DNA from: Membranipora membranacea
Lineage: Eukaryota; Bryozoa; Gymnolaemata; Cheilostomatida; Membraniporidae
Assembly (NCBI GenBank): GCA_914767715.1
Contig: OU612069.1
Location: 1,736,001 to 1,800,000 of the forward strand
Length of the DNA: 64,000 bases
Reading direction: 5' to 3'
Under the pieces are notes generated by a model that searched no databases, was not told the origin of the DNA, and was given only the letters and a program-made list of their open reading frames with translations. The first letter of the stretch is position 1, and each line of letters begins with the position of its first letter. The position numbers were made by a program, and so were the translations under genes. Positions 32,132 to 46,300 of this stretch are shown here, in pieces.

Positions 32132-32495
32132 ACCACTGCTGCCACACAGCCAAATGTGTGCTTATAGAATTCTGTATAGCTCAAAACTAATAAAATGAGG
32201 CTGCAATCTCAGAATTGTCACCTAATGAGCAAATAATTTGCACAAACCGATCGTCAAACTTAGAGTATGAAATTAATTATCTACCGGCACGCACGGGTGA
32301 CGTAGTTACCGTCTTACTAATGCATACTGTACACACCATTAGCTGGTGCGTAGATTTCATGCCCTGATTTTGAAGATCAGTTTGTGCAAATTATTTGCCC
32401 ATCAGGTGACAATTATGAGATTTAAGTCTCAATTAATTATCGTGGAGCTAAGCAGAATTCAATGAGCACAAATTTGCATGAGTGGCAGCAGTGGT
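32132..32495. mobile_element. TTAA-flanked MITE with long inverted arms, 364 bp
   Basis: The ends ACCACTGCTGCCAC and GTGGCAGCAGTGGT are perfect inverted repeats flanked on both sides by TTAA (32128-32131, 32496-32499). Inverted similarity continues inward for about 150 bp (GCAAATAATTTGCACAAAC and its complement). Confidence 0.85.
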
Positions 32496-32864
32496 TTAAA
32501 GGTTATGACCAGATGGGAAAAGATGACGTTCTCAATGAAATCGTTGTAGGCAAGCTAGATTGTCATTGATTGTTCTATGGCATCCTGCTTGATTGCGATG
32601 ATACATCTCCATCATAGGTTACGATTTGTGTTCATTGTCATTTGAAAATTGAAACTCAATGTAGTGATGTTATATATACAGTTTTATTGCAACAACCATC
32701 ATCTGAAGATGTTCTCCCTGATGTGCAAAGAAACCAAACAAAAAAACAATCGAAATAAAATCAAGGGAATAAAACTCAATTCAATGAAAACATTTGTTTT
32801 GACAATGCAAATTTAAGTGTATGTAGAGTTGTTGATGAACGAAGATGTTGATGAAGGTTGTTAA

Positions 32865-33045
32865 AGTAGAAGACAACACTGGCACCACTAAATACGTATC
32901 AAGATGCAATTAACCTTCACCAGTAGGCAACATACTCAACAATAGAAATCCTAGATATAAGCTTTGGATCTGCCCCTCCAACCCATCCCATGGCTGCAAT
33001 AAAATGAATTAAGTTGAGAAGCTATTATGATCTCAAAGATGTAAG
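32865..33045. mobile_element. Partial copy of the 37009-37531 MITE family
   Basis: It begins TTAA AGTAGAAGACAAC and then follows the 37009 element closely (CACTAAATACGTATCAAGAT, TTAAGTTGAGAAGCTATTA). The other terminus was not found, so it is truncated. Confidence 0.65.
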
Positions 33046-33479
33046 ATGTGGGTATCACGAAAACAAAAGCAATGTCCAGTGCATGAAAAATCATTGATTA
33101 TTTAGCTTGGGCTTAGACCATGAAGTATTTTATAGCAAAAAACAGACAATCAGTATAATCACTTCATAATCCCTACCAATAAGCAGCACACATAAATAAT
33201 AAACATGCACAGAGTCACAAATAGGGGTTTGTTTCAAAATTGACCTGCTATGAAAGTGGTAAAAGCCCTATGAAATCACCACTGAATTCGAGCAACTTTC
33301 AGCACTTTTGCTAATTAATTCATTCATCTCAGCAAACATAAAACACATTGAGCTGCACTTGTCATTGTCAAATACCTCATACATTACCTAGGAGTCATTC
33401 CACATTGGATGAAATAAAGTGGTGACACTATTAAATCAATCATTTTTCAAGTGAATATTTCCAAACTTTTTGTCTGCGG

Positions 33480-33860
33480 GAAGTCAGGATTAGTCCGATG
33501 GTAAAGGGTACGGGCTTGTGATCTTTGAGGTCCAGGTTCAATTCCCGGTGCCTGCTGTCATTTCTGATTTGGTACTGGCACACCATTCATCCTAGCCAGG
33601 TCCTTGCGAAATGGACAAAAAAAGGAAGTCCAGTGTGTGTTTGCACACCCCACGCACAGTAAAAAGAATCCCCTCTGCCTCGTCGATATAAAGAGTGGCC
33701 GGGTTTCCGGCGGGCTTGGGTATCAAGTGCGGAACGATGTTCTATGGGTCCCAGTTCTTGTACCCAAGAGAGGATTACTGTGGAGATATGCCTGTGCAAA
33801 AGTGCCTAGATGGATATCTGCATTGATCCAAACAATTCAAATTTTTCAAGATCAAAAGAG
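33480..33860 (+). mobile_element. tRNA-derived SINE
   Basis: The head has TTAGTCCGATGGTAAAGG (A box) and GTCCAGGTTCAATTCCCGG (B box), followed by a conserved-looking body (about 33640-33720, AAAAAGAATCCCCTCTGCC). It lies just upstream of the first recognised gene B exon. The 3' end is not sharply defined. Confidence 0.65.
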
Positions 33861-34251
33861 TTTATATAGGAATACATAACCTGTTATAAGACTACCATCA
33901 GTTGTACAGTATCCAGCTATAAAATGGCCCAACAGTACTGCCAGAGATGCTAAAATCAGAGCGCTCAGGATATGGCAGAAAACAGGCCATTTGAAAATCA
34001 CACAGTTAGGCCACTTTTGACAGAATGCATATACAAAATAGTTAGAAAGGTATATTCTAGGACTTACAAGCTATGGGGAATTTGTAAAACCTTAGTCATG
34101 TCATATTGTATTATATATTATTATATATAATATTGCTTATATTGGCTTTATGTGACAAGGTACGGAAGGTTGTCTATGAATTCAAGGATGAGTTATTTTA
34201 TACAACATCAAACTTTGACTTTGTCCTCACTGCAGCTATTTTCTTATGTAG

Positions 34252-34389
34252 GCGACCAGAAGACCGATCCCAGCATGGATACTGTGATCGGAGATGTGAA
34301 ATGGTTGAACCACAATGAGAGCTTCATTAAGACTGCAGCTTACAATACCCTTTTGCGAAGGGAGCAGAAGACTTTGCTGATACTCCATG
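34252..34389 (+). CDS. Gene B exon: linker before the P-loop
   Basis: Acceptor TTCTTATGTAG, donor CATG|GTAAGT, phase 1-1. It reads VKWLNHNESFIKTAAYNTLL and ends TLLILHG across the junction, the strand that precedes the P-loop. It matches the 26617-26776 exon of gene A. The phase 1 entry shows that an upstream exon exists. Confidence 0.8.
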
Positions 34390-37300
34390 GTAAGTTACAG
34401 AATTTAGATTGAGGTATAAATTAAGAAGGTGCATGTAATTTGGAATGATGGCAATACCTCCTACCACTGACTTCACCATATTATGGTGAAGTCAGTGGTA
34501 GGAGGTATCAATAAATTAACCCAACTGTGTTTTTCATTACACACCAATTTGGCTTTCAACAACTACTCAGAATGCGGCATTGGTTCTCAAACCTCTATGT
34601 ACAAATATAATTTTGATATGTGTTAAAACTACTTTACATTGTTTTGAAAAAGTTGTTAGTGATAGCCTACTGAATAAATTCCTATTTAAAATTTTTTAAT
34701 TTTTCAATATCATTACAAAAAAAAAACAAGTAAGTTGGGACTATACCCTACAAGAAATCAAACCTAGCAACCTTTTTTTGAGAAGGGGCTGGCCAATGTT
34801 AACCAAACCAGCATGGGCTCAGGTGTCTGTGACCCAAGGAATTCTTCAAAATAGGAATGAATTGAGGCATATCTCAAATACTTGACTTTTATATCATTTA
34901 GGCAGGGGAGGTGTTGGTAAGACCCAACTGGCTGTGCAAGTGCAAGCTGCTTTGCAAGTTGAGCATGAACGATCTGCAAAACCCCTATGCCTCGCTTTCA
35001 ACTGTGAGTCTATTGAGAAATTCTACAACAGTGTTGAAAGTTACAACAAAGAATTCCATCTTGGCCTCGTTCCAAATACAGGTCAACCAATTAGTGTCAG
35101 AACTCTACTCAATGCATTTGAGAAATTGGTGGACATACTACGCCATGATGTCAATGCCCAACAATTCAAATGCCTGCTATTTGATGGTGCCGATCCAAAG
35201 GGTCCTGATGGACGTTATGGGTATGTCTTGGAATGTATTGAGAAATTGATCATACATAAGATCAAGCGCGGTGGCAAGAGAAATGAGCTTCGGTCCAAGT
35301 GGAAAATTCTGGTCACCACCAGTAAGACATTAAACGAGTGGCTGCAAACATGCAGGGACGCAGATATAGATGAAACCAACTTCTGCGAGGTTAAGGAATT
35401 TGATAGAGAACAGACTTGTCAGTATTTGGACATAGCTGATTTGGAAAGGGAGACAAAGGAAAATTTACATGATACGGTTGATGGACTCCAATATGCACTT
35501 ACTGTCATCAAAGCCACCTTGGTAGACTCAACAGTGAGTATTAATGTAGTTCAACATATAGCCTACTGCTTTTTGTCAACATCATATTGTTATACCCATC
35601 TAAACACGAAAACAGAACGGCCCTGAAAGGCTGTAAATGAAATCAATCAAGGTTTACATTCTTGGTTACAGTATACTAAATTACTTTATATAGTTAGAAT
35701 CAAGGCTCCATAGATAGGCTATTAGATATAACGATGATAGTAGTTGACAACTATCAGCAACAAAAAGATAAAGACACTGCATGCACCAATTATGTTGGAT
35801 TATGTTATTATTGTAGGTGGTTTGCCCGAAAAGCAGAATAGAGATGTTTATACAAGCATTGCGGAGAGATGATCAGACAGCCATCATTTCAAGAATTCTA
35901 CTGAAAGTACAACCAAAGATAGATAGCAAGCACGAGAGGCTGATGAAACTGATTAGCTTGTATGATGAGAAGTATCTGTTTTCTTGCTTGCTACGGGAGG
36001 GTGCTGCAGTGGTGCTTGATAAAGCAGATGACAGGAAATTTGAGGCGGTAATATTTTGTTGTCAACATACATTATGCCCGCTTTATGAATTTTGTACCTC
36101 TTGGTAATGTCTATCAATCTTGAAGATGGTCTCAAAGAACTTACAGTGTTATTTGGTTTGGTATATTCTTCAAGATGAGATGTGAGTCAGCATATCGAAA
36201 AGTAGTCAGGTGATGGAGCTTCTCATGCTCATTCACATGCGCATCTGACTTGCTATTCGAGGTTCAAAGCCAGATTGGCCTGTAGGTAGCGTAAGTACAT
36301 GAGGATGAGATGATCAAAAACACCTACTTACATTGAATCTACAAGTTCCAATTATTAGATACCTCGTAGTTCAGCTGGCAATGGCCACAGGGAGATGAAG
36401 TTATGGGCACAGGGAGATTTATTTTGAAATTTTTGGGATTGTAGGGCTTGTTAGCAGGTTAGGGGAATAACTGTAGATGGAATAAGCCAAAAGGCAGATC
36501 CAACTGATTAGATTCAAAAGGGTAGTTTGGCAAAACTCCTAGATTTATATTCAATCAAACTCATTCAATATACAGTGCTGGTGCTGGTTTACCAGGCAGC
36601 TCGAGCTTTATCGATCGAACAACAAAATCAAACTTGTCATTTGTAGGCTGATAGAAGCATTCCAGATGACCCAGCTGACGAAGCTCATTTAATCAGTAAA
36701 GCTCTGAAAAACCAAGGGCTTGCTACTATAATTGGAGAGTGTACTAAGCAAAGGATAGTTGATGTCTCAAAGCTGATTCTACCTAGTGTGCGTGTTGAGT
36801 TCAAGAAACACAGCCCTGAAGAAAAACAGGAACTTATCATGTGGGTATATGCAGGCTCTTTGGTATACTGATGCTCATATGTTTGATATCATTGATGACT
36901 TAATATAGCTATATTCTGTGCACATAGCATGATATCACATTCAATAATTCACAACTTTGCCTTTATTTAGCTTTCTTTTGACAAACCTGTAAAATTGCCT
37001 GTCCTTAAAGTAGCAGACAACCCTGGCACCACTAAATACGTATCAAGATGCAATCAGCCTTCAACCAGTAGACAACATACTCAACAATGGAAATCCAAGG
37101 TATAAGTTTTGGATCTGCACCACAGGGCAGTCAGTAGCCCCTCCACCCCATGGCTGCAATGAACTGAATTAAGTTGAGAAGCTATTAAAACTCTCAAAGA
37201 AAATGCTTATTTCTTGTTATTGAAAGCAATAATATTGAATTTGTAGATGATTTTGTATTAGAGATGACAGTTTATGTATTAACATTGACACAACAAAAGA

Positions 37301-40300
37301 TAACTGTTACAATTCTAGAAACAAATTCTTTTAAACACCATTTTTTTCCAATAATATATTTATTTTGAGAGTATGGGTATTTGTGTTACTGAAACAAAAT
37401 GGTGGCGAGAGTTTTTAATTGAAATAATTAAAATTTTCAAATTTAACATTTATTTACAACGTCCAAATTTAGAAGGAGTACATCATTACGCATCAAATAT
37501 CAAAATATAACTTTTGTGGTTGTCTGCCACTTTAATAGTGAGGCGAGCCCAAATTCTTGACACTGATTTACTGTTTGCAACTTTGTAAACAAAGCACTTT
37601 CTTATAGGTTTTCTAGTCTAGGGATAGCTGAAGAAGTATACACCCGAGGGTGCTGGGGGCTGGAACAATCAACTTTGAAAGCTCCCCCAATGGGTTTCAA
37701 ACCCACAACTCTTGCGGCACTAATTGCCTGGCAGTGAATATCTCATCTCACCATCCCCACCTAATAAGAACACTAATAAGGGGAAATTATCTGACCCTGA
37801 ACAAGCACAGATATTAAAATGTTAACAACAGCTTTTTCTGCTAAATAATATTGCTGTATTCTTGATGCAAAACTTATTCTTTCTTTAGCTTGGCTCTTAT
37901 CGTGCTAACTCAGACCATGCCTGCTGAAGGAAGGGTAAGACTGTCAATGGATGCCTACAGCTACTTCTTATCGCATGGCCGATCACTAAGAAGACATATT
38001 GAGAGGCTACTGCTTGAGTTAGAACCCGTTTCTCCTCTTCTTATGGTAATGACACCTGATTTTCGGGTTTTATTTTGCTACATTTTTGTTGTTGATGGTA
38101 CCGAGAGTAGAGGACACTTCTTGCTGTAGTTTTCTCCTTCTTGCAATTGTTATCTTCATTTGGTAGAATTTAACTTATATTCTGAAAGAAAAATATATGG
38201 TGAAAACATTATAAACTACTGTCAAATTCTAGGTGACGAAGGAAGGTGCCATGAATTAATCCTAATTTTGATCAGACTAAAATCCTTTCTCAAAAATCTA
38301 GTTTACATCTTAATTTCATTGCTAACTTCAAACTGTGGAGGTTGAGCTTTTTTGTGCTATTCATAGAGTTTATAATACCAACAGCATCAATGATGGTGAC
38401 TAGACTAGACCAGAGTGAACGGTCCTTTTGATCTATTCTACTGACTGACCATCATGCTCTCTAGGCAATCTTCTAAATTAAAGATACTTTGGCGTAATAA
38501 GCGCAAGTTTAAAAACCCTGTGAAAGTGACAAACATTGATAGTGTGTATACTTAATTTTAATGCTTTCAGTTTCTCAACGCTGTTCTGTTGGACTCAATG
38601 GCTTACTGTCAGATGGTAAGAAGAGAGCCCTTGGAGGCCATAGAAAAGGACAGTTTCACCTCAGAAGCTCTTGACAAGTTTTCATTAGCCCTGTGTGGGG
38701 AAAATTACAAGAATTTAGTACCCAGGTGAGACAACATTAATAATGTCAACAGTCCTCATAGACTGTGAGTGAATTCCTATAGTATGGTAGAGATTTCTTT
38801 TGTGATATTACCTCTGAAGTGTTCCAGGACCTCGATACTTGAGTTAAGAAAAACACAATATCGTCTACAGTTTGTGTGATTGTTTAATAATTTGTAATCA
38901 CAGCCACCCATTAGACGACACGAAGAAAGCTAGTTATCTAGCTGAGAAAGTGCAGGATTGTGTCCAGCTGGTTGATGATCCAGACTACAAGTATGTAGTA
39001 AAGCTTTTACAGAATCTTCCAATGTCTGCCAGAGAAACCAATCAAATGTTTCCTGGAGAACCAAAAGCAGAGGTGAACATAGATGATTGCCTTACAGAGC
39101 AGTAAGTCATTATTTTACTTTCATAGTACTTCGGCATGTCATAACAATGAGACACTTCCAAGTTACGTAGGTTGCCCCCTTATTCCAGTGCAGCACTGTC
39201 ATTACACTCCCAAAATAATAACAATTCCTGGCGGTTATCAATTTATGAATGAATGATTATAAGAATATCTATTTCTCCTGATTATGACAGAAGCAGAATC
39301 AGGCTTGATCGCAAACACAGGAAAATGGAGAACCCATATCTTATCTATGTGTTTGAGAAGTTGATCAAGTTCTACATTACTGGTGCTATGGTTCCACATT
39401 TCTATTGGTCTTCAGGTGAGTTGCTCTTGTTTCTGACCTCACTGCTAACTTAGATGTAAGCAACCAAGGACAATCGGTAATTGTGAACATGTTCATGGTG
39501 GTTGGGATTTCCAAGAAATTTCAGTTAACTTTGTATCTTGATGTTTTTTTAGAGACCAATGGTTCCAGGCTGTTTCAACCTAAGTCCTATGCAGACGCAG
39601 CCATAGTACTTTGTGAGCTAGTGACCGCGAAATACAGTATACCACTGAGACTTCAGCCTATGGCTGAGAGACTGAAAATAGGCATGCAAGCTCAACAGGA
39701 GCCTCTAAAAATCGGTGAACATCGAGCTGCATACAAGGGTAGGAACAGGATATCTATAATATATTATTACTGCACTAACTTACAAGTGTTTATATTGGAG
39801 AATAGGCTATTTCAAAAAAATTGTTTCTTCATGCATAAGTTAGGAAAGAGATGCTCATCAAGCCTAGTTCACTGGGGGATTTCCAATTCCTTGTTTCACT
39901 AGAGTGTATGGTTTTCAGGTTACCTGTCTTCGCATCACAATCGTCCACTGGTAAACTTTTTATGGGTGCATGAGCAGTTCACTTTCAGTGATATTCCTCA
40001 AAAATGAACATGTGTTCGGCTGCCTAAATTAATTTACAGGTCCAGGTCACAAGATTCATTTTAAGGTATTGTAAAGGGTTGCAAATGATTTTGGTTGATT
40101 GCGTTGTTATGTATTCCATCGGAAAGATCTTGATAAATGATCACAGGAAACCAATTTTGAACGTCATGTCACATGATATAATGTTATCATTCTACATAAT
40201 TTGACTGTTCTAGGGATAACTTTTATACAAATGAAGATATAATCAAAATTTTTGTTACTGGCTTTCAATATTCTCCTAGTATCGATTTCATTTTGAATAT

Positions 40301-43300
40301 TTATAAAATGCACAGCCTTAGACCGTTTCGTTCGTCCAAAAATAGAAATTTGTGCAAAAAGAAATTTCATGTAAACATTTGGTAATATGAAATGTGTTTG
40401 GGTTGCAACTCTCATATTTTCAAGCCGTATATATGTTTATATTGTTCTTCCAATAATCATGATAGCAATCAAGGGTGGTTTATCAGTTTCATAATCTTAG
40501 TCGGTTACACCTTGTCATAGTGGGGTGATCAATTTTTGATACATGTAAAGGGCTAGTTTCAGCTTATTCGTGATTGTTGCATACATATTTTTACTATAAC
40601 ATAGTTATGATATCCCAATTTCGCAAAATCAATAAGAATATACCTAGATATATCCCTATAATAACCTATATAACCCTAGAATAATGAAATTCTAGTCAAA
40701 TGTATTTTAACAAGATCGCATCTTCAAAATTTATGTTGGCCATAACACCGCGTCACGTGACGTACACAAAAGTAAGGTTTTAGAGAACGTGGGGCTGGGA
40801 GCTTTCCAATGATATATTAAACAACATACACGTAATTGGTTGATGCTATTACTATACCTAAAGATACACCCTATCACACATAAGGCTTTGATATAGATCC
40901 TGGGTGCCCAACCTTTGTTATGCAAAGAGCTAATTTCAAATTTCCAAATGAAATAGAAAGAAGCCTGGCTTATTGGTTATTGAGGGCCGGAACAGGCCTG
41001 CGGAGAGTGGGCGGGAGGGTGTCATCAGAGGGACCTGCTGCTAGCGGGGTCCGGGAAAATTTTTAGGTTAAGATTTAGGTTGTATAATTGAGGCATCGGG
41101 TGTATGCTTGTGATGAAATCATCAATTAAGATTCGATGATGATTATTATTATAAAAGAGTAATAAAACTACCAAAATGTGCGCAAAAATTAAACAAAATA
41201 TTTTAAACAAAGGCTTTACTGAAAGAAAAAGATTGAATGGTATAGAGTAGAGATACTATATCCATCCAATGTACTATTGATAATAATAATAATAATGAGT
41301 TTTTTTATATACCACTTAATGTAAGCCACAATGGGTACTTCTAAGCGGTGAACATTGCATCATTACCGCCCGGTCACTGGGTCCAAGCACTCCATAGCCA
41401 ACCCTGACTAATGAGAACCTACATCGCATGAAGCGCTGGTACTCATTGGAACACCCTACCGAACTCGGCTTCTCAGGTAAAACCAGTGGACATGCACGGG
41501 AATCGAACCCCGGTCGTCAGATCGATGATCCAACCCGCTAACCACTAGGATAACCTGATAACCTAAATAAACTAGGCTAACCTAACCTGATGATTAATAA
41601 CGACCCACATGTCAGTTTCGTGTAGTGTAAGGCGAAAGATTGTCAAACAAGGAAACAAGTCACCAATATTTTAAATTAGCCATTCGCACTCATGAGCCAT
41701 AGGTTGGGCACTAGATATATAGATGTAGCAGATTAAATATATTGTCTTATTTGCTTTATACTCTAGTCTGCATTGTTTGATATGGCTTTTTGTTTTTTGT
41801 CTGCTGAAGAGACGTTTTTCACTCTCTTAAAGGACTCCTGACACCTTGGACACCTTTTAACCTCTTAGTCTAACTAATAGAACACTGGCAAGGTCTGAAT
41901 TAGACTGTGGCCTCATTTCAAGGAATGAGCCATTGAGGGAGCTAAATTCTTCTCATATACTCTCATATACTCATATTGTCTCCCCTCACAGATCTTAGAG
42001 AAGAAAAGTCATCTAGTAAATCCCTTATGAGCAGTAGCCTCATTTCCTAAATTCTCAAATACACACCCCCATCTAAATGTTTATAATTCAAATTGAAGAC
42101 TATGACTGTGTAAACAAAGGCACGCTTAACCCAATGAACTTCCTCTCCCTCAGGAATAACAACACATATGAGTTGTGTGGATAGTGTGATGTCCTAGACA
42201 ATTGGCCTATTTAGTGTCCCTTATAATATAGGCTTAATAGATTAGGTCTATATAGGAATATTCAGCTTTCCATTGTGTATGCCACTAAACAATAGAAAAT
42301 AAACAATAGACTCACTGCATCAAATAATGTCAGGGCTTTCATTGGCTTAGTAGTTCACTGCCACCAATTCAGAGCAGAGCAGATCATGTTTCTAGGACTA
42401 TTGAGGGGTAGTAAGCTGTATTTGATTCATAGTTGATCTCAATTAAATGGGTGTTTACCTGATAAAAAACCCACATGTCTCTAAGTGCACTATGACTGAA
42501 GATATTTATTGTGAAATTGTATCATTCGTGAAGTATTTTGAAGACACATTTTTGCTTTTGTGGCTTGCTACCCCCTCACATGGACAATGTTTTCGTAAAG
42601 TTAAACAAAGTTGATTACCTACAACATGTGTTCTATCCAATGAGCATAGTTTGGGGCCCAAGAGACCACCCCAACTATATTTTTGAGCCAACAAAGAAAT
42701 AAGCAACAAAATACACACGTGTGTTGATGTTCACAGTTTTTCTGAGTTCTTATTTATGCCCCAATTCGGAGTTGTCCTCGCTCCAGTTTGGTACTTTTAA
42801 CCCGCGCCGCATAGGAAAAACCTGCTGAAAGAGGGTTTTATTGAAAACCGCTGATGCTAGGATAAAAATGATTTTTGATTCAGAGTCTGCACCATTGAAA
42901 ACCTTGAGAGACAGGGTTTCCAAATCATTGGAGGCTTGACTGTTGATAAGTCTTCATTTTAGTGACGAAACTCATGAAAGATTCTGCCAAATTGTCCGCA
43001 AAACTGGCAGAAAATGCTATAATTGACTATCCAAATACTCAAATTATTTACCAAACATTGTTCATTATGAGTTTTCAATGATGCAGATTCTGAATCAAAA
43101 ACAATTTTCATCTTATTATAAGCGGTTTTCAAGATAACCCTCTTTTCAGCACGTTTTTCCTATGCGGCGTGGGTTAAAAGTACCAAACTGGAGAGAGGAC
43201 AATTCCAAATTGAGGCCTAAATCAGAACTCAGAAAACTGTCTATTCATTTCCATTTCAAAATTTGGTGCGCTTACCAAAATTTCACCAAAACTCACACAA

Positions 43301-46300
43301 AACTTCTTGCACTAGAATTCTCAACTAAGTTCTGCTGACTATATCATGCCATCAGACAGTGAAGAGGATTATTTGTCAGCAGAGGAGAGTTTTGAAACGA
43401 GCCTTTGGAAAAATAATGTTTATGACACAGATATGTATATATATATATATATTCCTGTATTGTCTTAGTAGGAAAATTTGTGTAAACAAATGCAGTCCAT
43501 TTCTGATGTTATTCTGGATTTTGTGGCCGAGGATATGCCGGGAATCCTCGACAGAGCATGCAAATTCTAGATGGTCCCATCACTAATTTTATGTGTGTTC
43601 AGGCCAAAATTTACAAGGCAAATGAGAATATAAAGCGATGGTCGTCAGATCATTCTGCAGTGCTCCTGATAGTGGCCGATACCAAAGCTCATAACATGCA
43701 AACATCAAAACTTTTGGATCATCCCACTATTGTTTCCTTCAGCTGGCTTTGCCTCGAGTTATTCAGCGAGTTATTCAGTGGGCATGATTATTCTAGCTAA
43801 CCAACAATAACACCAGTTTGCAACTACAGTCTATACAATGATGATCATGCTATTGAATAGGGTCCTTTGATGTAGGATTAATTGGAATAGTTACCTAACC
43901 ACAACCTAATGATTGTTTTACAAACATTGATATTTATTAGCGAGAGCATCATATTAGCTGGCAAACTCATTCATGGTTATCAAGTTGGCCCTCAGACTTG
44001 ACTCATGACTGAGCTGGCTCTTGACTGAGAGGGCAACTTCCATTTTAATTTTAAAATGTGCTGCATTCAGCAGGTTTTCAGTTTATGGCCAACTCAGAAA
44101 CTGGTGCTACATCCAAAAAAATGCTATTTTTCATCATTTTTGTCATATTTTTTACCCCTGCAAAGTCCTCAACCTCCAAGGTGTCAGGAATCCTTTAATA
44201 CCCGAAGCTGATCAAATTCGAATGCCCATAAATTGGAGTAAAGTCTAAAGCGGTCCACACACCAGCTAGAAAACCTGAGCTAGTAAAAATAAAATAGAGC
44301 TTGAAATTCTAGCTTTGCTTATTATCTCCTCATTTTTCACTGCAGACACAAAGCGTATTTACAAGCTGCGATATAATCATAAGGTTAGCTTTCAGCCAAT
44401 GATGTTCCATAAACAAAGCCTTTTAATGATACCCGTCATAAACGTCATGAAAAATACAACTGGTAACTGTTAATTAACCAATGAGACTATTCACTTGTAA
44501 TTATAAGACGCTTACTACAAGGGGCGGAACTTAGACCACTAAACAAACAGTTTTCCCTCGCGAAGCTGTAAATAACCGCACATGTGCAGTCCCTCTTAGA
44601 TGGACAAAAGTAGCTGATAACCTTCTAGCAGATGTATTGGCTTATACTCATATATCTGTGCTAGCTTTAGTTCACTGATAATTTAATTTTTTTGATATTT
44701 TACTACAGCGCTGAGAGAAAAAGAGGTAGATGGTGAATACTGGTATGAGAATGGACTCGGTACGACAAACTTTAGTACAGACCCCATGTTTCAATATGTC
44801 TGCAGTGAGGATGAGTTGTTATGCCAAGGTTAGAAAGTTTTGTTGACATTTGATTGGAAATGCGTACCACATTTCCACATCAGATTCAGTGTTGTCAAAG
44901 GATTTTTCCATGAGATAATAGCATATGAATGCACTGGGAAATCTTTTTATTGGCTCGTTTCAGTATTCAATTTGTAGTCAAGCTCAGTGTGTTTATACCA
45001 CATATGATCACTTACGTTCCAAAAAGTTTCTAGTGGATATATTTATTATTGTCATAACTAAGTGTGAATATTATTGTTTTGTTACAAGTATTCCATGTGC
45101 CCACTATTCTTAGTGTGACAGAATGGGTGTTTTACTTACCTAGACAGGACACTATAAATATAAATCATTACCATTGAAAGACTAATTGGCATCACTGAGG
45201 CGGCCAATAGTGTCATGTCTAAGTTTGTTATTATCAAAAACCTGGGTGATTACTTAACTACTAGGCCACCAAATACAAGTTGTTCTGCACATCTAGATTT
45301 AAAAGCCTCTATGCATGGTGAAAATTCAGAAAATTATGGAGAAGTTCTTGCTGATTTAGATATATTAGGCAAAAGCACCGGGCATATAGGCTACGTGTGA
45401 AAGAAAATTGGTTAATAAAGACAACAGAAATACCAGAGCAATATATAGTCTGGCAGCTTGGACTACAGTAGCTATGCAATATGTTGACCCCTTTTTTCAT
45501 CAATGGCACCTATGAGGTTTTAAAACCTACCACTTCCAAATATTTTTAATATTTCCACATAAGTTGAAAATAAATATATTTTCTGTGTCAGGAACATCGT
45601 ACAATAGTAGTCCATTGACCTTTACAGTTCTCTAAAATGAACACTAGTGGAAGCGTATTGCGCTGGTACAGCACTAGGCGCCATTGATGAAAATGGGGGG
45701 GGGGGGGCAATTTATAGCACTAGATATAGTTTTTATTAAGTAGTGCTATGCATTTTTTTAGTGTGAAGACATCGCATAGCTCATGCAGAACTAGCTGCCA
45801 GACTATATATTGCTTTGGTCCTTCTGGCAGTCCAATAATCCATGGAAAATACCATAAATCGTGGTAACTCCCCTACACCATTGGTGTGCAACCTTTTTTG
45901 GAAAAAGGCATCGTTTTACACAGGCTCAACTCAGAAGGCCGTAGCATATCTTCTGGGCATAAAATTGGAACCCGAGTGAAGATTTTGGCATCCTGATTTT
46001 GTACAATTTACAACAGATTTATGTTTAAAAACTGTGGTATGTCGCAAGAAACATCAGCTGAACAAAGATACTGGTTTAACTAAGCACTGAATAATTGTGA
46101 CATCTGTTTATGTAAATTTATGTGACATTTGCTTGTGTAAATTATTGTATCCCTATGTTTTTATAAGTATTGGATAGGGTAGTGCAGGAGGGGTGCTGTA
46201 GCGCCCTCCCGTAGGGGAAACTTTTGCAAATGATTGTGAAATGAGAGGCAATCTGGGAAATTTCAGCCAAAATATAGGAGCACTTGTAACATGGGAACTT

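Larger units (their letters stand above)
26777..34251. other. Intergenic/5' region between divergent genes A and B
   Basis: The stretch lies between the most upstream recognised exons of two head-to-head genes. It holds a LINE fragment, TIR elements, a foldback and SINEs (listed separately). Missing first exons of both genes and their promoters should be here, but I could not identify them. Short frames in 26800-27700 have no recognisable motif. Confidence 0.4.
39739..44708. other. Gene B intron, 5 kb
   Basis: It holds a SINE (41275-41570), a foldback MITE (42733-43245) and two unidentified open frames (43346-43800). The segments 39739-41270 and 41580-42730 show no recognisable feature beyond AT-rich sequence. 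Confidence 0.5.

Noticed and set aside
33604-33879. Plus-strand open frame as a gene B 5' exon
   Set aside because: It lies in a SINE body; frame openness is by chance and no splice site leads to exon 34252.
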